A DNA stretch of 64,000 bases from assembly GCA_027494035.1 (NCBI GenBank), contig JAOSJQ010000001.1:434001-498000 (forward strand), in the 5' to 3' direction. Made by a program: the position numbers and the translations under genes. The notes under the pieces are model-generated. The model was not told where the DNA came from and made no database searches. It saw only the letters and a list, made by a program, of their open reading frames with translations. Numbering within the stretch: position 1 is the first letter of the stretch; each line of letters opens with the position of its first letter. Source of the DNA: UTCFX2 sp002050125. GTDB lineage: Bacteria; Chloroflexota; Anaerolineae; Anaerolineales; UBA4823. Positions 37,554 through 46,349 of the stretch are shown here, piece after piece.

Positions 37554-39416
37554 ATGAATTTCTCACATTGGTTACCCCGACTGCTTGCAGCCGGGCTCTG
37601 GTTGATCAGTTTTGCCCCGGTCTTTTCGCCCTCCCAGGTTGCCGGCGCGGTCTATACGGTCACGACGACCGACGACACCCTGGACGGCGTCTGCGACGAT
37701 CACTGCTCTTTGCGCGAGGCGATCCATGCCGCCAACGCCCATCCGGGCGCGGATACGATTACCTTTGGGCTGGTCGGCGCTCAGACCTACGCGATCACCC
37801 GGACGGGCGCCAATGAGATCAACAATCAAACCGGCGACTTCAACATCAAAGACAGCCTGACCATCGCCGGTAACGGGCGAAATTTAACCGTCATCGACGG
37901 CAAGACGCTCGACCGCGTGTTTTACATCCATTCGGGAACTACCGTCACGATCACCGGCTTGACCATCACCGGCGGTCAGCCGCCGCCCAACGACAACCTG
38001 GGCGGCGGGGGCATCTTGAACATGGGTCTCCTGAACCTGGACGATGTACTCGTTACTGGAAACACGGCAATCCAGGGCGCCGGCATCTCGAACGCGCTGG
38101 CATATGTCTCGATCACCAACAGCGCCATCCAGGAGAACGGCAGCCTCACCGCCACCCATGAGGGCGGCGGGATTTACAGCGACGGCGACCTGGACATTTC
38201 GATCACGTCCATCATCAACAACAAAGCCAGAAGAGGCGGCGGGGTGAGCGGCACCGATTCCGCCGAGATGTATTTCACCGGCGTGCTCTTTTCCGGCAAC
38301 CAGGCGTCCACCGAGGGCGGAGGAATTTACAACGATAAAAAATTCACCCTGCTCGAATCCACGATCAGCAACAACCAGGCAAATTCCGGCGGTGGAATTT
38401 ACAGCAACTATAACCTGGACCTCCAATCGGTCACGATTAACAACAACCTGGCTGCCACGAGCGGCGGCGGCATCTATAACGAGGGCGCTGCCGCCTTGAC
38501 CAATGTCACGTTGAGCGCCAACACCGCCAACGGCAATCCACAGGACTACGAGGGCGGCGGCGGCATCTATAACACGTTCAACTTGCGGCTTGTCCACACC
38601 ACGTTCTACAGCAATAACGCCAGCGCCGGCGCCAGCCTGTACAACTACAACGGGAAGACGACGGTTGCCAACTCCATCTTCGCCAGAAACGGCGCCGATC
38701 CGAACTGCCTCAATCGCGGGTCACGCGCTCAGATCATCTCCCAGGGGCGCAACCTCGAAGACGTCAACACCTGCGCGCTGAGCTGGCCCGGCGACATCAA
38801 GAATCAGGACCCCAAACTCGATGTCTTGACGCAGGAAAGCGGTTTCAACACCGCCACCCACAAGCTGCAGGCGGGCAGCCCGGCGATCGACACCGGACGG
38901 GAAGGGTACTGCGCCCGCACCGATCAGCGCGGCGTCTTTCGCCCGGTGGACGGGGACGAAAACGGCGTCTCGGTGTGCGATATTGGCGCATACGAGCTGG
39001 TCACGGCGGGGTGGGCAAGCTTTAACAAGCCCATTTACACCGAAGACGATGGCGTACACGAAGGCGTCGGTCCGGTGAATGTGACCGTAATCGTCACGCT
39101 CAATCGTTTTGATGGCAAAAACCAGAAGGTGAGCGTGGATTACACCTACTGGTCGCCGCCCATCTATGATTTCGTGCCGTTTTCCGGCACGCTCACCTGG
39201 GAGGCGGGCGACAGCGCGCCCAAATCCTTTGTTATCACCATTCTGGACGACGAGTATAAGGAGCCCGAGAAATATATCGACGCGATACTGCTCAACGCCC
39301 GCTTTGGGATCGGCATCAGCCCGCACGGCATCGTCCGGCTGATCGTGCCGGAAAACGACCCGCTGGGGATCGGCGCTCCGGCGCCCATCCATCTCCCATT
39401 CATCTACAAGGATTGA
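37554..39416 (+). CDS. Secreted right-handed beta-helix protein with Calx-beta-like domain and LPFIYK tail
   Basis: 620 residues. Signal peptide (about 1-30), then CSLREAIHAANA (the CSLREA motif of many Chloroflexota and other exported proteins), a region of parallel beta-helix repeats (about 90-400) with recurring GGGIYN/GGGI(Y/L)N turns, and a Calx-beta-like domain (about 485-600). It ends PIHLPFIYKD. Another exported protein here (58253) ends RTFLPFIRR, suggesting a shared sorting tail. Start ATG 37554 has AGGAG about 10 nt upstream. Function unknown; surface or secreted binding/adhesion is plausible. Confidence 0.82.
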   Translation: MNFSHWLPRLLAAGLWLISFAPVFSPSQVAGAVYTVTTTDDTLDGVCDDHCSLREAIHAANAHPGADTITFGLVGAQTYAITRTGANEINNQTGDFNIKDSLTIAGNGRNLTVIDGKTLDRVFYIHSGTTVTITGLTITGGQPPPNDNLGGGGILNMGLLNLDDVLVTGNTAIQGAGISNALAYVSITNSAIQENGSLTATHEGGGIYSDGDLDISITSIINNKARRGGGVSGTDSAEMYFTGVLFSGNQASTEGGGIYNDKKFTLLESTISNNQANSGGGIYSNYNLDLQSVTINNNLAATSGGGIYNEGAAALTNVTLSANTANGNPQDYEGGGGIYNTFNLRLVHTTFYSNNASAGASLYNYNGKTTVANSIFARNGADPNCLNRGSRAQIISQGRNLEDVNTCALSWPGDIKNQDPKLDVLTQESGFNTATHKLQAGSPAIDTGREGYCARTDQRGVFRPVDGDENGVSVCDIGAYELVTAGWASFNKPIYTEDDGVHEGVGPVNVTVIVTLNRFDGKNQKVSVDYTYWSPPIYDFVPFSGTLTWEAGDSAPKSFVITILDDEYKEPEKYIDAILLNARFGIGISPHGIVRLIVPENDPLGIGAPAPIHLPFIYKD

Positions 39417-39507
39417 CCCATCCGGTATGCGGTTCAGCCGGCGGCGCTCCGAGACCGAAGCTCTCGGAGCGCCGCTTTTTTCCGCCGCCGATCATCAACG
39501 CGTCGCT

Positions 39508-39513
39508 TATAAT
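39508..39513 (+). promoter_or_regulatory. -10 box 6 nt before the rsmA start (leaderless)
   Basis: TATAAT at 39508-39513 with the ATG at 39520, i.e. 6 nt between them. No Shine-Dalgarno lies before this ATG and no clear -35 is seen, so the transcript most likely begins at or next to the start codon. Confidence 0.65.
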
Positions 39514-39519
39514 CAACGC

Positions 39520-40401
39520 ATGAACTCCACCCCGCAAAATCCAGCGGCGCTGCTCAGGAGATACGGTCTGCGCCCGCACAAAAACCTGGGTCAGAATTTC
39601 CTGGTGGACGAAGCCGCGCTGCAGAAAATCACGCAAGCCGCGGAGATTCAGCCGGATGAAACCGTGCTCGAGATCGGTCCGGGGCTGGGCGGGTTGACGC
39701 GCCACTTGGCTCGAGCCGCGCGGCGCGTGGTCTGCGTGGAACTCGATCGGGCGTTGATCCCGATCCTGGAAGACCAGTTGCAGGATTATCCCAACGTGGA
39801 GCTGGTTCAGGGGGATATCTTAAAGCTCGACTTGCGGGCGCTGGTTGGCGGCGCGGCTGACGAACCGGGCTATCTGGTCGTCGCCAACATCCCCTACTAC
39901 ATCACCTCGACGCTGCTGCGCAAACTGCTGGAGACCGCTGCGCCGCCGCGCCGGTTGGCGCTCACGGTTCAGCGCGCGGTGGCGGAGCGGGCTTGCGCCA
40001 CAGCCGGCGAGCTGAGCCTGCTGGGGCTCAGCGTGCAGGTTTACGGTCGGGCGCAGATCGTGGCTCATATTCCAGCGGGCGCTTTTTACCCGCCGCCAAA
40101 GGTCGATTCGGCGGTGATCCGCGCCGATCTCTATCCCGAGCCGGTTGTCGCCAGAGAACGCCTGCCGCTCTTCTTCCGGCTGGCAAAGGCGGGGTTCGCG
40201 CAGAAGCGCAAAACGCTGCGCAACTCCCTGGCGGGCGGCATGCACTGGCAGGCGCAGGGCGCCGCGGAAATCCTCGCCGCAGCGGAGATCGACCCGATGC
40301 GCCGGGCTGAAACGCTCAGCCTGGACGAATGGCGGAGGCTGACCCAGGTTGTCGAGGCTTTAGCCCCACCAGATCATGAGCAGCCCCGCGAACAGGCGTA
40401 A
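39520..40401 (+). CDS. rsmA: 16S rRNA (adenine-N6,N6) dimethyltransferase
   Basis: 293 residues; dimethylates A1518/A1519 (E. coli numbering) in helix 45 during 30S maturation, using S-adenosylmethionine. Landmarks are KNLGQNFLVDE, the SAM loop EIGPGLGGLTRHLA, VCVELDRALI and the catalytic NIPYYIT. The ATG 39520 is supported by the family N-terminus and a -10 box at 39508. Its last 42 bp overlap the convergent MFS gene. Confidence 0.95.
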   Translation: MNSTPQNPAALLRRYGLRPHKNLGQNFLVDEAALQKITQAAEIQPDETVLEIGPGLGGLTRHLARAARRVVCVELDRALIPILEDQLQDYPNVELVQGDILKLDLRALVGGAADEPGYLVVANIPYYITSTLLRKLLETAAPPRRLALTVQRAVAERACATAGELSLLGLSVQVYGRAQIVAHIPAGAFYPPPKVDSAVIRADLYPEPVVARERLPLFFRLAKAGFAQKRKTLRNSLAGGMHWQAQGAAEILAAAEIDPMRRAETLSLDEWRRLTQVVEALAPPDHEQPREQA

Positions 40402-41625
40402 CCCGGCTCCCAGCATCAGCCCTTCCTGATTTCCCAACCAGCCTCCTAGCAGCGGTCCGGTCAGCGAGCCAGCCAGGATGCCCAGGTTCAGCGCCAGATT
40501 GTGGAAAGCCATCCCCGCAGCGCGCTCCTGTTCGGGCACGACCTCCATTAAGCGGTTGACCAGGCTCGCGCTCAGCACGGCATAAACCACCCCTCCCGTT
40601 ATCGAGCCAACCAGGTACAACCCGGGTCCGCGCGCCAACCCCATTATCAGCGGATAGGAAGCCAACCCTATCGCAGCCGCCGTCAACAACTGGTGGTGAC
40701 TGAAGCGCGCCGCCAGCCATTTGAGACGCAGCGAGACCAGGAACATCATAGCGTAGAACAACCCGCTCCCCAGGCTGATCATTCCGTCCGACAACTTCAA
40801 GTCAGCCACATATACCAGTGGAAAGATCGGGATGCACAGATATTGAAACGTATAAACCAGCAAGTACGCAGCCATAAAAGAACCCAGCCGGCCGCGCAGC
40901 AGATCCAGGTGCAGGAAAGAACGCAGCGCCGTGCCGCCGCCCAATGGCAGCTGCTCCACCTTGCGCAGCAGACTCCGGAACTGCGCCACTCCGCCCAACC
41001 CAAACCCGTTCGTGCGGGGAGGCGGGCTGCGGGGTGCCGACCGCAAAAGCGCCAGGTGATAGGCGCTCAACGCGGCGCCCAACGCCCCCAAACCAAACAC
41101 CGCCTGGTAGTTCAATGGAAATGTAATCCGCTCGAGCAGCAACCCGCTCAGTAAAGTCGCGATCGTCATACTGATTGCCAGCAGCGCGTTGCGCTTGCCC
41201 ACCACCTCAGCGCGATACTGGCTGGGGACAGCCTCGGCGAACAGCGCATTGAAGCCGATCACCCACAGGGTTGCCGGCAGCGAAATATAAAGCGTAATCC
41301 AGATCATCGACCGAACCTGACCGTGCTGGTTAAAAATCCAGGGCAGCAGGATCAAGGCGAAGTACCCCACCCGGCTCAACACCGCCGACCAGAAAGAAAC
41401 CTCAATCAGCGATCGCCTTTCCATCCAGCGCGCCGCCGGCAGCGAAACCGCTAGGTTCACCAGCGCCGGACCAGCCGTCAGCAGCCCGATTTGAAAGCTG
41501 CTTGCCCCCAACCGGGCGGCAAAGATCGCCAGGAACGCCACCGTAGTTCCGGAAAGCACCCCAAACCAGAAGGCATCCGCATACAAATTGCGGAAATTCC
41601 TTTGCATCAGCGAAAACGAATCCAT
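40360..41625 (-). CDS. Major facilitator superfamily transporter
   Basis: 421 residues with 11-12 membrane helices in two halves separated by a cytosolic loop (about 205-240). Features are the typical FGVLSGTTVAFLAIFAARLG first helix and the conserved charged loops between helices 2 and 3 (LPAARWMERR). Substrate unknown; helices 8-12 are Gly-rich as in drug-efflux members. ATG 41625 (MDSFSLMQRNF) or 41607 are the candidate starts; no Shine-Dalgarno precedes either. It is 46 bp downstream of the GT2 gene and its 3' end overlaps rsmA by 42 bp. Confidence 0.83.
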   Translation of the reverse strand: MDSFSLMQRNFRNLYADAFWFGVLSGTTVAFLAIFAARLGASSFQIGLLTAGPALVNLAVSLPAARWMERRSLIEVSFWSAVLSRVGYFALILLPWIFNQHGQVRSMIWITLYISLPATLWVIGFNALFAEAVPSQYRAEVVGKRNALLAISMTIATLLSGLLLERITFPLNYQAVFGLGALGAALSAYHLALLRSAPRSPPPRTNGFGLGGVAQFRSLLRKVEQLPLGGGTALRSFLHLDLLRGRLGSFMAAYLLVYTFQYLCIPIFPLVYVADLKLSDGMISLGSGLFYAMMFLVSLRLKWLAARFSHHQLLTAAAIGLASYPLIMGLARGPGLYLVGSITGGVVYAVLSASLVNRLMEVVPEQERAAGMAFHNLALNLGILAGSLTGPLLGGWLGNQEGLMLGAGLRLFAGLLMIWWG

Positions 41626-41671
41626 ATGGCGCGCGATTAATTGTTTCGAGCAGGTGGGGTTGCTGCCGCGC

Positions 41672-42430
41672 TTACGAACGCGGCTGGCTGGGGACTTGAG
41701 CGCGCTCGCCCGAGCGCAGATCGCGGTAGCGCAACAGAATATGCCAGACCCGGATCGCAGCTTCGCGCTGGATGCGGAATGACATCTTCGAGGTCCCCCA
41801 GCGCCGGTCCGCAAAATAAATCGGCACTTCGATAGAGAAAAAACCCAGACAGGCGGCTACGTAAGCCATCTCCACCTGGAAGGCGTAACCGTTTGAGCAA
41901 ATGCGGTTCAAGGGCATTCCCTGCAGCGTCTCCCGCCGCCAGATGCGGAACCCGCCGGTCACATCACGAACGGGCAATCCCAATATGGTCCGAGCGTAGA
42001 AATTTCCAAAAGCCGAAAGCGATTTGCGCCACAGCGGCCAGCGCAGGTCAACGCTGCCGCCCGGCACATAGCGCGAGCCAAGCACTATGTCGCAGAATTG
42101 CAGCGTCTCGACCATCTCGGGAATCTTATCCGGCGGGTGGGAAAAGTCGGCGTCCATCTGTCCGACTGCCTGGGCGCCATCCAACAGCGCCCGCTCGAAC
42201 CCCTGAATGTAAGCGGTTCCCAGACCCAGCTTGCCCGGGCGATGGATGACCGAAATGCGACCGGGGTTTTCAGTGCTTAGCCGTTCGGCGATCTCGCCGG
42301 TTCCATCCGGACTGTTGTCGTCCACAATCAGCACCTGCAGATCCGGCAGCGGCAGCGAAAGCAGCTTGTCGATCAGCCTGGGCAGGTTTTCGGCTTCGTT
42401 ATAGGTAGGGATGATCAGGGTTAGTTTCAC
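41672..42430 (-). CDS. Glycosyltransferase family 2 (polyprenol-phosphate mannosyltransferase-like)
   Basis: 252 residues, GT-A fold, cytosolic. Nucleotide-sugar binding site LTLIIPTYNEAENLPRL and VDDNSPDGTG, DxD-like QMDADFSHPP, and the C-terminal RRETLQGM/ICSNGYAFQVEM region match dolichol/polyprenyl-phosphate mannosyltransferases without the C-terminal membrane segments. The sugar is likely transferred to a lipid carrier; the donor is not determined. GTG start, 10 bp after the response regulator stop, so probably in its operon. Confidence 0.9.
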   Translation of the reverse strand: MKLTLIIPTYNEAENLPRLIDKLLSLPLPDLQVLIVDDNSPDGTGEIAERLSTENPGRISVIHRPGKLGLGTAYIQGFERALLDGAQAVGQMDADFSHPPDKIPEMVETLQFCDIVLGSRYVPGGSVDLRWPLWRKSLSAFGNFYARTILGLPVRDVTGGFRIWRRETLQGMPLNRICSNGYAFQVEMAYVAACLGFFSIEVPIYFADRRWGTSKMSFRIQREAAIRVWHILLRYRDLRSGERAQVPSQPRS

Positions 42431-42439
42431 AGCATACCA

Positions 42440-43294
42440 TCAGGAGATTTGCTGAATCAGCCCGGATTTCAGCTCTTCTAGGTTTTTAATGCCCGCCTCG
42501 CCGGCAGCCAGGCGCCCGAGGCGCACCTTCAGCCGACCATCGTTGGTCTGCGCCCCCCCGCGATCCTTGAGCGGGTAGAAATACTCCAGAGATTGCTCCA
42601 GCCGCCCCCGGATGCGCTCTTCCAACCCGGGCAGGTCTTTGGGATGGGTCACCAGCACAAATTCGGTCGCGCCCAGGTGACCGATGAAATCGTTCACGCC
42701 GCCCAAACTACGCAGCGCGTTGTAGATCATCAGGCTGACCGCGCGCAGAACGTCGTCTGCGGCGATAAATCCGTACGCCTCGCTAAAACTGTTCAGATTT
42801 TCAATTGCGACCACCAGCAAACCCCAATCACCGCGGCTGAGGCATTCGCGCAGGCGTTCGTTGACCAGGTTGCCCTCCGCCAGCCCGGTGACCGGGTTGG
42901 TGAGCGGACCGGTGGTCGAGCGGCGGAGTGAGTTTCTCACCCTCAGCCGCAGTTCCTGGATATCGAAGGGTTTGGTGATGTAGTCATCCGCGCCGAGCTG
43001 CAATCCCTGCAGCCGGTCCTTGCGCTCGCGCCGTTCGGTCAAAAAAATGATCGGGATGTCCATAGTGCGCTGGTTGTTCCTCAACCGCCGCGCCACTTCA
43101 AACCCGTCAATATCGGGCAGGCGAATGTCCAGGATGATCAAGTCTGGGTGAGCCGTGCGGCAGGTGTTGAGCGCATCCTCGCCCCAGTAGACCGTATAGG
43201 TTTCGTAATTCTGACCGCGAAAATACGCGGTCAGCATCTCCGCCACATCGACGTCGTCTTCAACAATCAGCAGACTGTTTCTTTTCTCGTCCAC
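42440..43294 (-). CDS. Response regulator with degenerate GGDEF output domain
   Basis: 284 residues. Receiver domain (about 8-125) with acidic residues E12-D14, phosphoacceptor D56 in LIILDIRLP and K of YITKPF. A GGDEF-fold output follows (about 130-284), but the active-site motif reads GATEF, so diguanylate cyclase activity is unlikely. It may bind nucleotide or act as a phosphorylation-dependent adaptor. It lies 15 bp after the V4R gene in an operon with a roadblock protein, upstream of a GT2 gene. Confidence 0.85.
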   Translation of the reverse strand: MDEKRNSLLIVEDDVDVAEMLTAYFRGQNYETYTVYWGEDALNTCRTAHPDLIILDIRLPDIDGFEVARRLRNNQRTMDIPIIFLTERRERKDRLQGLQLGADDYITKPFDIQELRLRVRNSLRRSTTGPLTNPVTGLAEGNLVNERLRECLSRGDWGLLVVAIENLNSFSEAYGFIAADDVLRAVSLMIYNALRSLGGVNDFIGHLGATEFVLVTHPKDLPGLEERIRGRLEQSLEYFYPLKDRGGAQTNDGRLKVRLGRLAAGEAGIKNLEELKSGLIQQIS

Positions 43295-43309
43295 TACATC
43301 ATTCCCGCG

Positions 43310-43945
43310 CTAACCGATGGGGGTCTTTTGGATGACAAAATCGCAGACCTCGTCACCCATCGCGATGCATTTCGACTCGTTAACCCGAAATTCGTTGCCG
43401 CCTGAAACCCATTTGAGCCCCTCTTGCAGCAGACCGGTGGCGATGAAACAGACCGGTTTATCCGAACGCGGGCGACCCCAGCACACCGGGCAGCGATGGA
43501 TGGTGTACACAAACACGTCGGGTTCTTCGCGCACGGTCGAATACTGGTCGCTGATCTGGGAAAAGATCTTAGCCATTGCCGGGATGCCGATGCGCAGCTT
43601 GGCTTGCAAAGGCAGGACTTTAAAAGCCAGATCGCCCACGCCCGCCAGCGCGCCGAAATTGCGCAGGGCGTCGGCGAATGCCGCCCGCCCGGCGCGCAGC
43701 GCCAGCCCGCGCCCGCCGCGCGGCCCATACATCTCCTCCAGCGCCAGGTTCAACGCCGAGAAATCCGCAAAGTTGAATTCACGCTCCAGGTTGTCCGGCG
43801 GGAAATTATCGATCAGATGGGACAGGTGAGCCAGATTTAACACCGCGTTCAATCCGTTTTTGCCCATCACGTCCTGGAGCGCCTGGATGGATATCCGGGC
43901 GATCTTGTTGGCGTAGTTGTATTCGCTTTTTGGAATTGGTTCCAT
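43310..43945 (-). CDS. V4R (4-vinyl reductase) domain protein
   Basis: 211 residues, cytosolic. The C-terminal half carries the V4R small-molecule-binding fold with NESKCIAMGDEVCDFVI and an upstream Cys pair HRCPVC. The N-terminal half is helical. V4R domains commonly sense hydrocarbons or other hydrophobic ligands next to signalling proteins, which fits its place between roadblock and response regulator genes. The ligand is unknown. It follows the roadblock gene by 17 bp. Confidence 0.82.
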   Translation of the reverse strand: MEPIPKSEYNYANKIARISIQALQDVMGKNGLNAVLNLAHLSHLIDNFPPDNLEREFNFADFSALNLALEEMYGPRGGRGLALRAGRAAFADALRNFGALAGVGDLAFKVLPLQAKLRIGIPAMAKIFSQISDQYSTVREEPDVFVYTIHRCPVCWGRPRSDKPVCFIATGLLQEGLKWVSGGNEFRVNESKCIAMGDEVCDFVIQKTPIG

Positions 43946-43962
43946 TTCCTGCCTGCTCGCTT

Positions 43963-44331
43963 CTAGATCAGCCTGGTCAACGCCTCAGCCGCGCGGCGCA
44001 TGTCCAGGAAGATCAGTCCAAGCTTTGCCTGCTCGCGCGCCATCGCGGTCAGCACGGCTTCTTCCCCGACCGACATCAGGATTACGTAGCCCTGTTCGCC
44101 CTTGATGTAGACCTGTTCGAGCACGCCGCGTCCAAGCTCCGAAGCGATCCGCTCGCCAAGCGAAAGCATAGCCGCCGACATGGCTGATACTCGATCCTCC
44201 TCGACGTACTGCGGCAAAGCCGAAGCGATGCTTAACCCATCTACGCTGACCACCGCGGATGCCTCGATATCCGGCGAGGAAGCCTGCAGATCTCTGAGCC
44301 TTTCAACCATCAACTGCGATCGAGATTTCAT
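43963..44331 (-). CDS. Roadblock/LC7 domain protein (MglB-like)
   Basis: 122 residues. Typical roadblock fold: EASAVVSVDGLSIASALP, the AMSAAMLSLGERIASELG helix and EQGYVILMSVGEEAVLTAM. In Myxococcus MglB and relatives such proteins act on Ras-like GTPases; no GTPase gene is found in the window. First gene of the minus-strand signalling operon with V4R, response regulator and GT2. The 44332-44592 region upstream holds the divergent ABC-transporter promoter and no gene; no clear promoter is seen for this operon. Confidence 0.88.
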   Translation of the reverse strand: MKSRSQLMVERLRDLQASSPDIEASAVVSVDGLSIASALPQYVEEDRVSAMSAAMLSLGERIASELGRGVLEQVYIKGEQGYVILMSVGEEAVLTAMAREQAKLGLIFLDMRRAAEALTRLI

Positions 44332-44498
44332 AAAAATCGGCGCTCCTTCCTCGTAGATGAGTGCTTACACTGCGACCCCGAAGTCGATTCCCGGCAATCT
44401 TACCGCGGGTCCCCGGCTTCGATTTGTCAAAAAACTTAGCGGTTTTTCATCGACGAGCATAATTCTAACACAATGTCTATCCAGGGCTTAAGGGCTCA

Positions 44499-44507
44499 TG
44501 CTATAAT
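44499..44507 (+). promoter_or_regulatory. Extended -10 promoter of the SsuABC-type operon
   Basis: TGCTATAAT (44499-44507) is an extended -10 without a good -35; predicted start near 44514. The downstream ATG at 44593 has GGAGGG (44579-44584). Confidence 0.6.
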
Positions 44508-44592
44508 CTTACGGTTTTGCAATTTTGTGCAATAATAGTGCCAGAAAAATGAACACCAATGTAACCAAACTGGTTTTTTGGAGGGAAAACAC

Positions 44593-45564
44593 ATGAAGAG
44601 GCTGGTTTTTGCCATTGCGCGATGGGCTTTAGCCCTTGTGACTGGATTGATCCTGGCTGGCTGCGCCTCTGCCTCCCCGTCCCCGGCTGAAATGCCAAAG
44701 CTGCGCGTGGCGGTCTTGCCCGTGCTGGACACCCTGCCAATGTACGTCGCCGCTGAAGAGGGGCTGTTTACGAAAAATGGACTGGAGGTCGAGCTCATTC
44801 CGGTCGCTTCTGCGCCCGAACGCGACCAACTCATCGCCTCTGGACAGGCGGACGGGATGATGAACGAAGCGCTCTCGACCGCCTACTTCAACCGAGATGC
44901 GGTTAACGCCCAGGTGGTGCGTTACGCCCGCGCCGCCAGCCCCGGACACGCCTTGTTCAGCATCCTGGCTGCTAAACAGAGCGCCATCGAAACTGTCGCA
45001 GACTTAAAGGGCGTGGAGATTGGCATTTCGCAAGGCACGATCATCGAGTATCTGACCGACCGTTTGCTCCAGGCTGAAGGCTTCAGCGAAACGGAAATCG
45101 CCACGATTGCCGTGCCAAAAATCGATGAGCGCATGAACCTGCTCGGCACCGGATCGCTAAGCGCCGCGATGCTCCCTGAGCCGCTCACCACGCTGGCGCG
45201 GCTCAACGGCGCCCGCGTCATCCTCGACGACGCCAGCCACCCGCAATACAGCTTCAGCACGATCACCTTCCGCAAACCGGTGATCGACCAGAACCCCGCA
45301 GCCGTGCGGGCTTTCCTCGCCGCCATTGAGCAGGCTGTCGCGCTGATCAATGCGCACCCCGAAAAGTACGAGGACCTGATGGTCCAAAAGCAAGTCGTGC
45401 CGCCGGCGCTGCAGGGTCAGTTCAAGGTGCCTTCGTTCGTCACTGCGGGGGTGCCCAGCGAAGCCCAATGGGACGATATGATCGCCTGGGCGCTCGAAAA
45501 AGGGCTGCTCGAAAAGCCAGTTTCCTACGCCGATTCCGTCAACGCCAGCTTTCTGCCCAAATAG
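44593..45564 (+). CDS. ABC transporter substrate-binding lipoprotein (SsuA/TauA/NMT1-like)
   Basis: 323 residues. Lipobox LAG-C (Cys24) after the signal helix; mature part begins KLRVAVLPVLDTLPMYVAAEEGLFTKNGLEVELIP, typical of periplasmic binding family NMT1/SsuA. Sequences such as GISQGTIIEYLT and SFVTAGVPSE are consistent with this cluster. The transported compound (sulfonate, taurine, nitrate-like, pyrimidine precursor) cannot be assigned. GGAGGG lies 8 nt before the ATG. Operon with the ATPase (7 bp on) and permease. Confidence 0.88.
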   Translation: MKRLVFAIARWALALVTGLILAGCASASPSPAEMPKLRVAVLPVLDTLPMYVAAEEGLFTKNGLEVELIPVASAPERDQLIASGQADGMMNEALSTAYFNRDAVNAQVVRYARAASPGHALFSILAAKQSAIETVADLKGVEIGISQGTIIEYLTDRLLQAEGFSETEIATIAVPKIDERMNLLGTGSLSAAMLPEPLTTLARLNGARVILDDASHPQYSFSTITFRKPVIDQNPAAVRAFLAAIEQAVALINAHPEKYEDLMVQKQVVPPALQGQFKVPSFVTAGVPSEAQWDDMIAWALEKGLLEKPVSYADSVNASFLPK

Positions 45565-45571
45565 CGCCCAC

Positions 45572-46336
45572 ATGATCGAGTTCGTTTCGCTCACTTATGC
45601 CTACCCGGACGGTCAGACGATCTTCAAAGATTTTAGCTGGGGCGTGCAGCGCGCCGAATCCTGGGTCGTGCTGGGACCCTCCGGCTGCGGCAAGACCACG
45701 CTGCTCATCCTGCTCGCCGGTCTGCGGGCGCCGCTAGCGGGGCAAGTGCTGATCGACGGAAAGCCTCTGCTCCGCCCCCGACCGCACACCGGATTGATCC
45801 TGCAAGATTACGGGCTGCTCCCCTGGGCAACCGTGCGCGAGAACGCCGCGCTGGGTTTGCGCATCCGCACTTTTTATGGACCGGACGGCAAACATGCCCC
45901 GGATGAGTTTCAACCCGCCCAGGATGTGGACCCCTGGCTGAGCCGGCTGGGGCTGGCGCCGTTCAGCGACCAGTACCCGGGACAGATCTCCGGCGGGCAG
46001 CGCCAGCGCACCGCCATCGCCCGGACACTCGCCCTCCAGCCCGACCTGCTGCTGATGGACGAGCCCTTCTCCTCCCTCGACGCGCCGACGCGCGAAGGCT
46101 TGCAGCGGCTGACGCTCGAACTGTGGCGAGAGCAATCTCTCACGTTGGTGACGGTAACGCATTCGATCGAGGAAGCCGCCGTGCTGGGTGAAAAGATTTT
46201 GCTGCTTGGGCAGCCGCCCAACACCACGCCAGCTGTGGTTGAAAACCCGGGCGGCGCCGACGCGGAATTCCCCGACAGCCCGGGCTACTTCGCCCTGGTG
46301 CGAGACCTGCGCCGCCGCATGGCGGCGATCGAATAA
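45572..46336 (+). CDS. ABC transporter ATP-binding protein (SsuB/TauB-like)
   Basis: 254 residues. Walker A GPSGCGKTT, Q-loop LQDYGLLPW, signature ISGGQRQRTAIART, Walker B LLLMDEPFSSLD and switch His of TVTHSIEEA are complete. The Q-loop Trp and PW motif match the SsuB/TauB/NitD cluster. It lies between the binding protein and the permease, and should energise uptake of the same unknown substrate. Confidence 0.92.
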   Translation: MIEFVSLTYAYPDGQTIFKDFSWGVQRAESWVVLGPSGCGKTTLLILLAGLRAPLAGQVLIDGKPLLRPRPHTGLILQDYGLLPWATVRENAALGLRIRTFYGPDGKHAPDEFQPAQDVDPWLSRLGLAPFSDQYPGQISGGQRQRTAIARTLALQPDLLLMDEPFSSLDAPTREGLQRLTLELWREQSLTLVTVTHSIEEAAVLGEKILLLGQPPNTTPAVVENPGGADAEFPDSPGYFALVRDLRRRMAAIE

Positions 46337-46349
46337 ACGGGAGGCGCAT

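Noticed and set aside
46188..46349. Upstream ATG at 46188 as permease start
   Set aside because: It would give 54 extra residues of low-quality sequence overlapping the ATPase by 149 bp.
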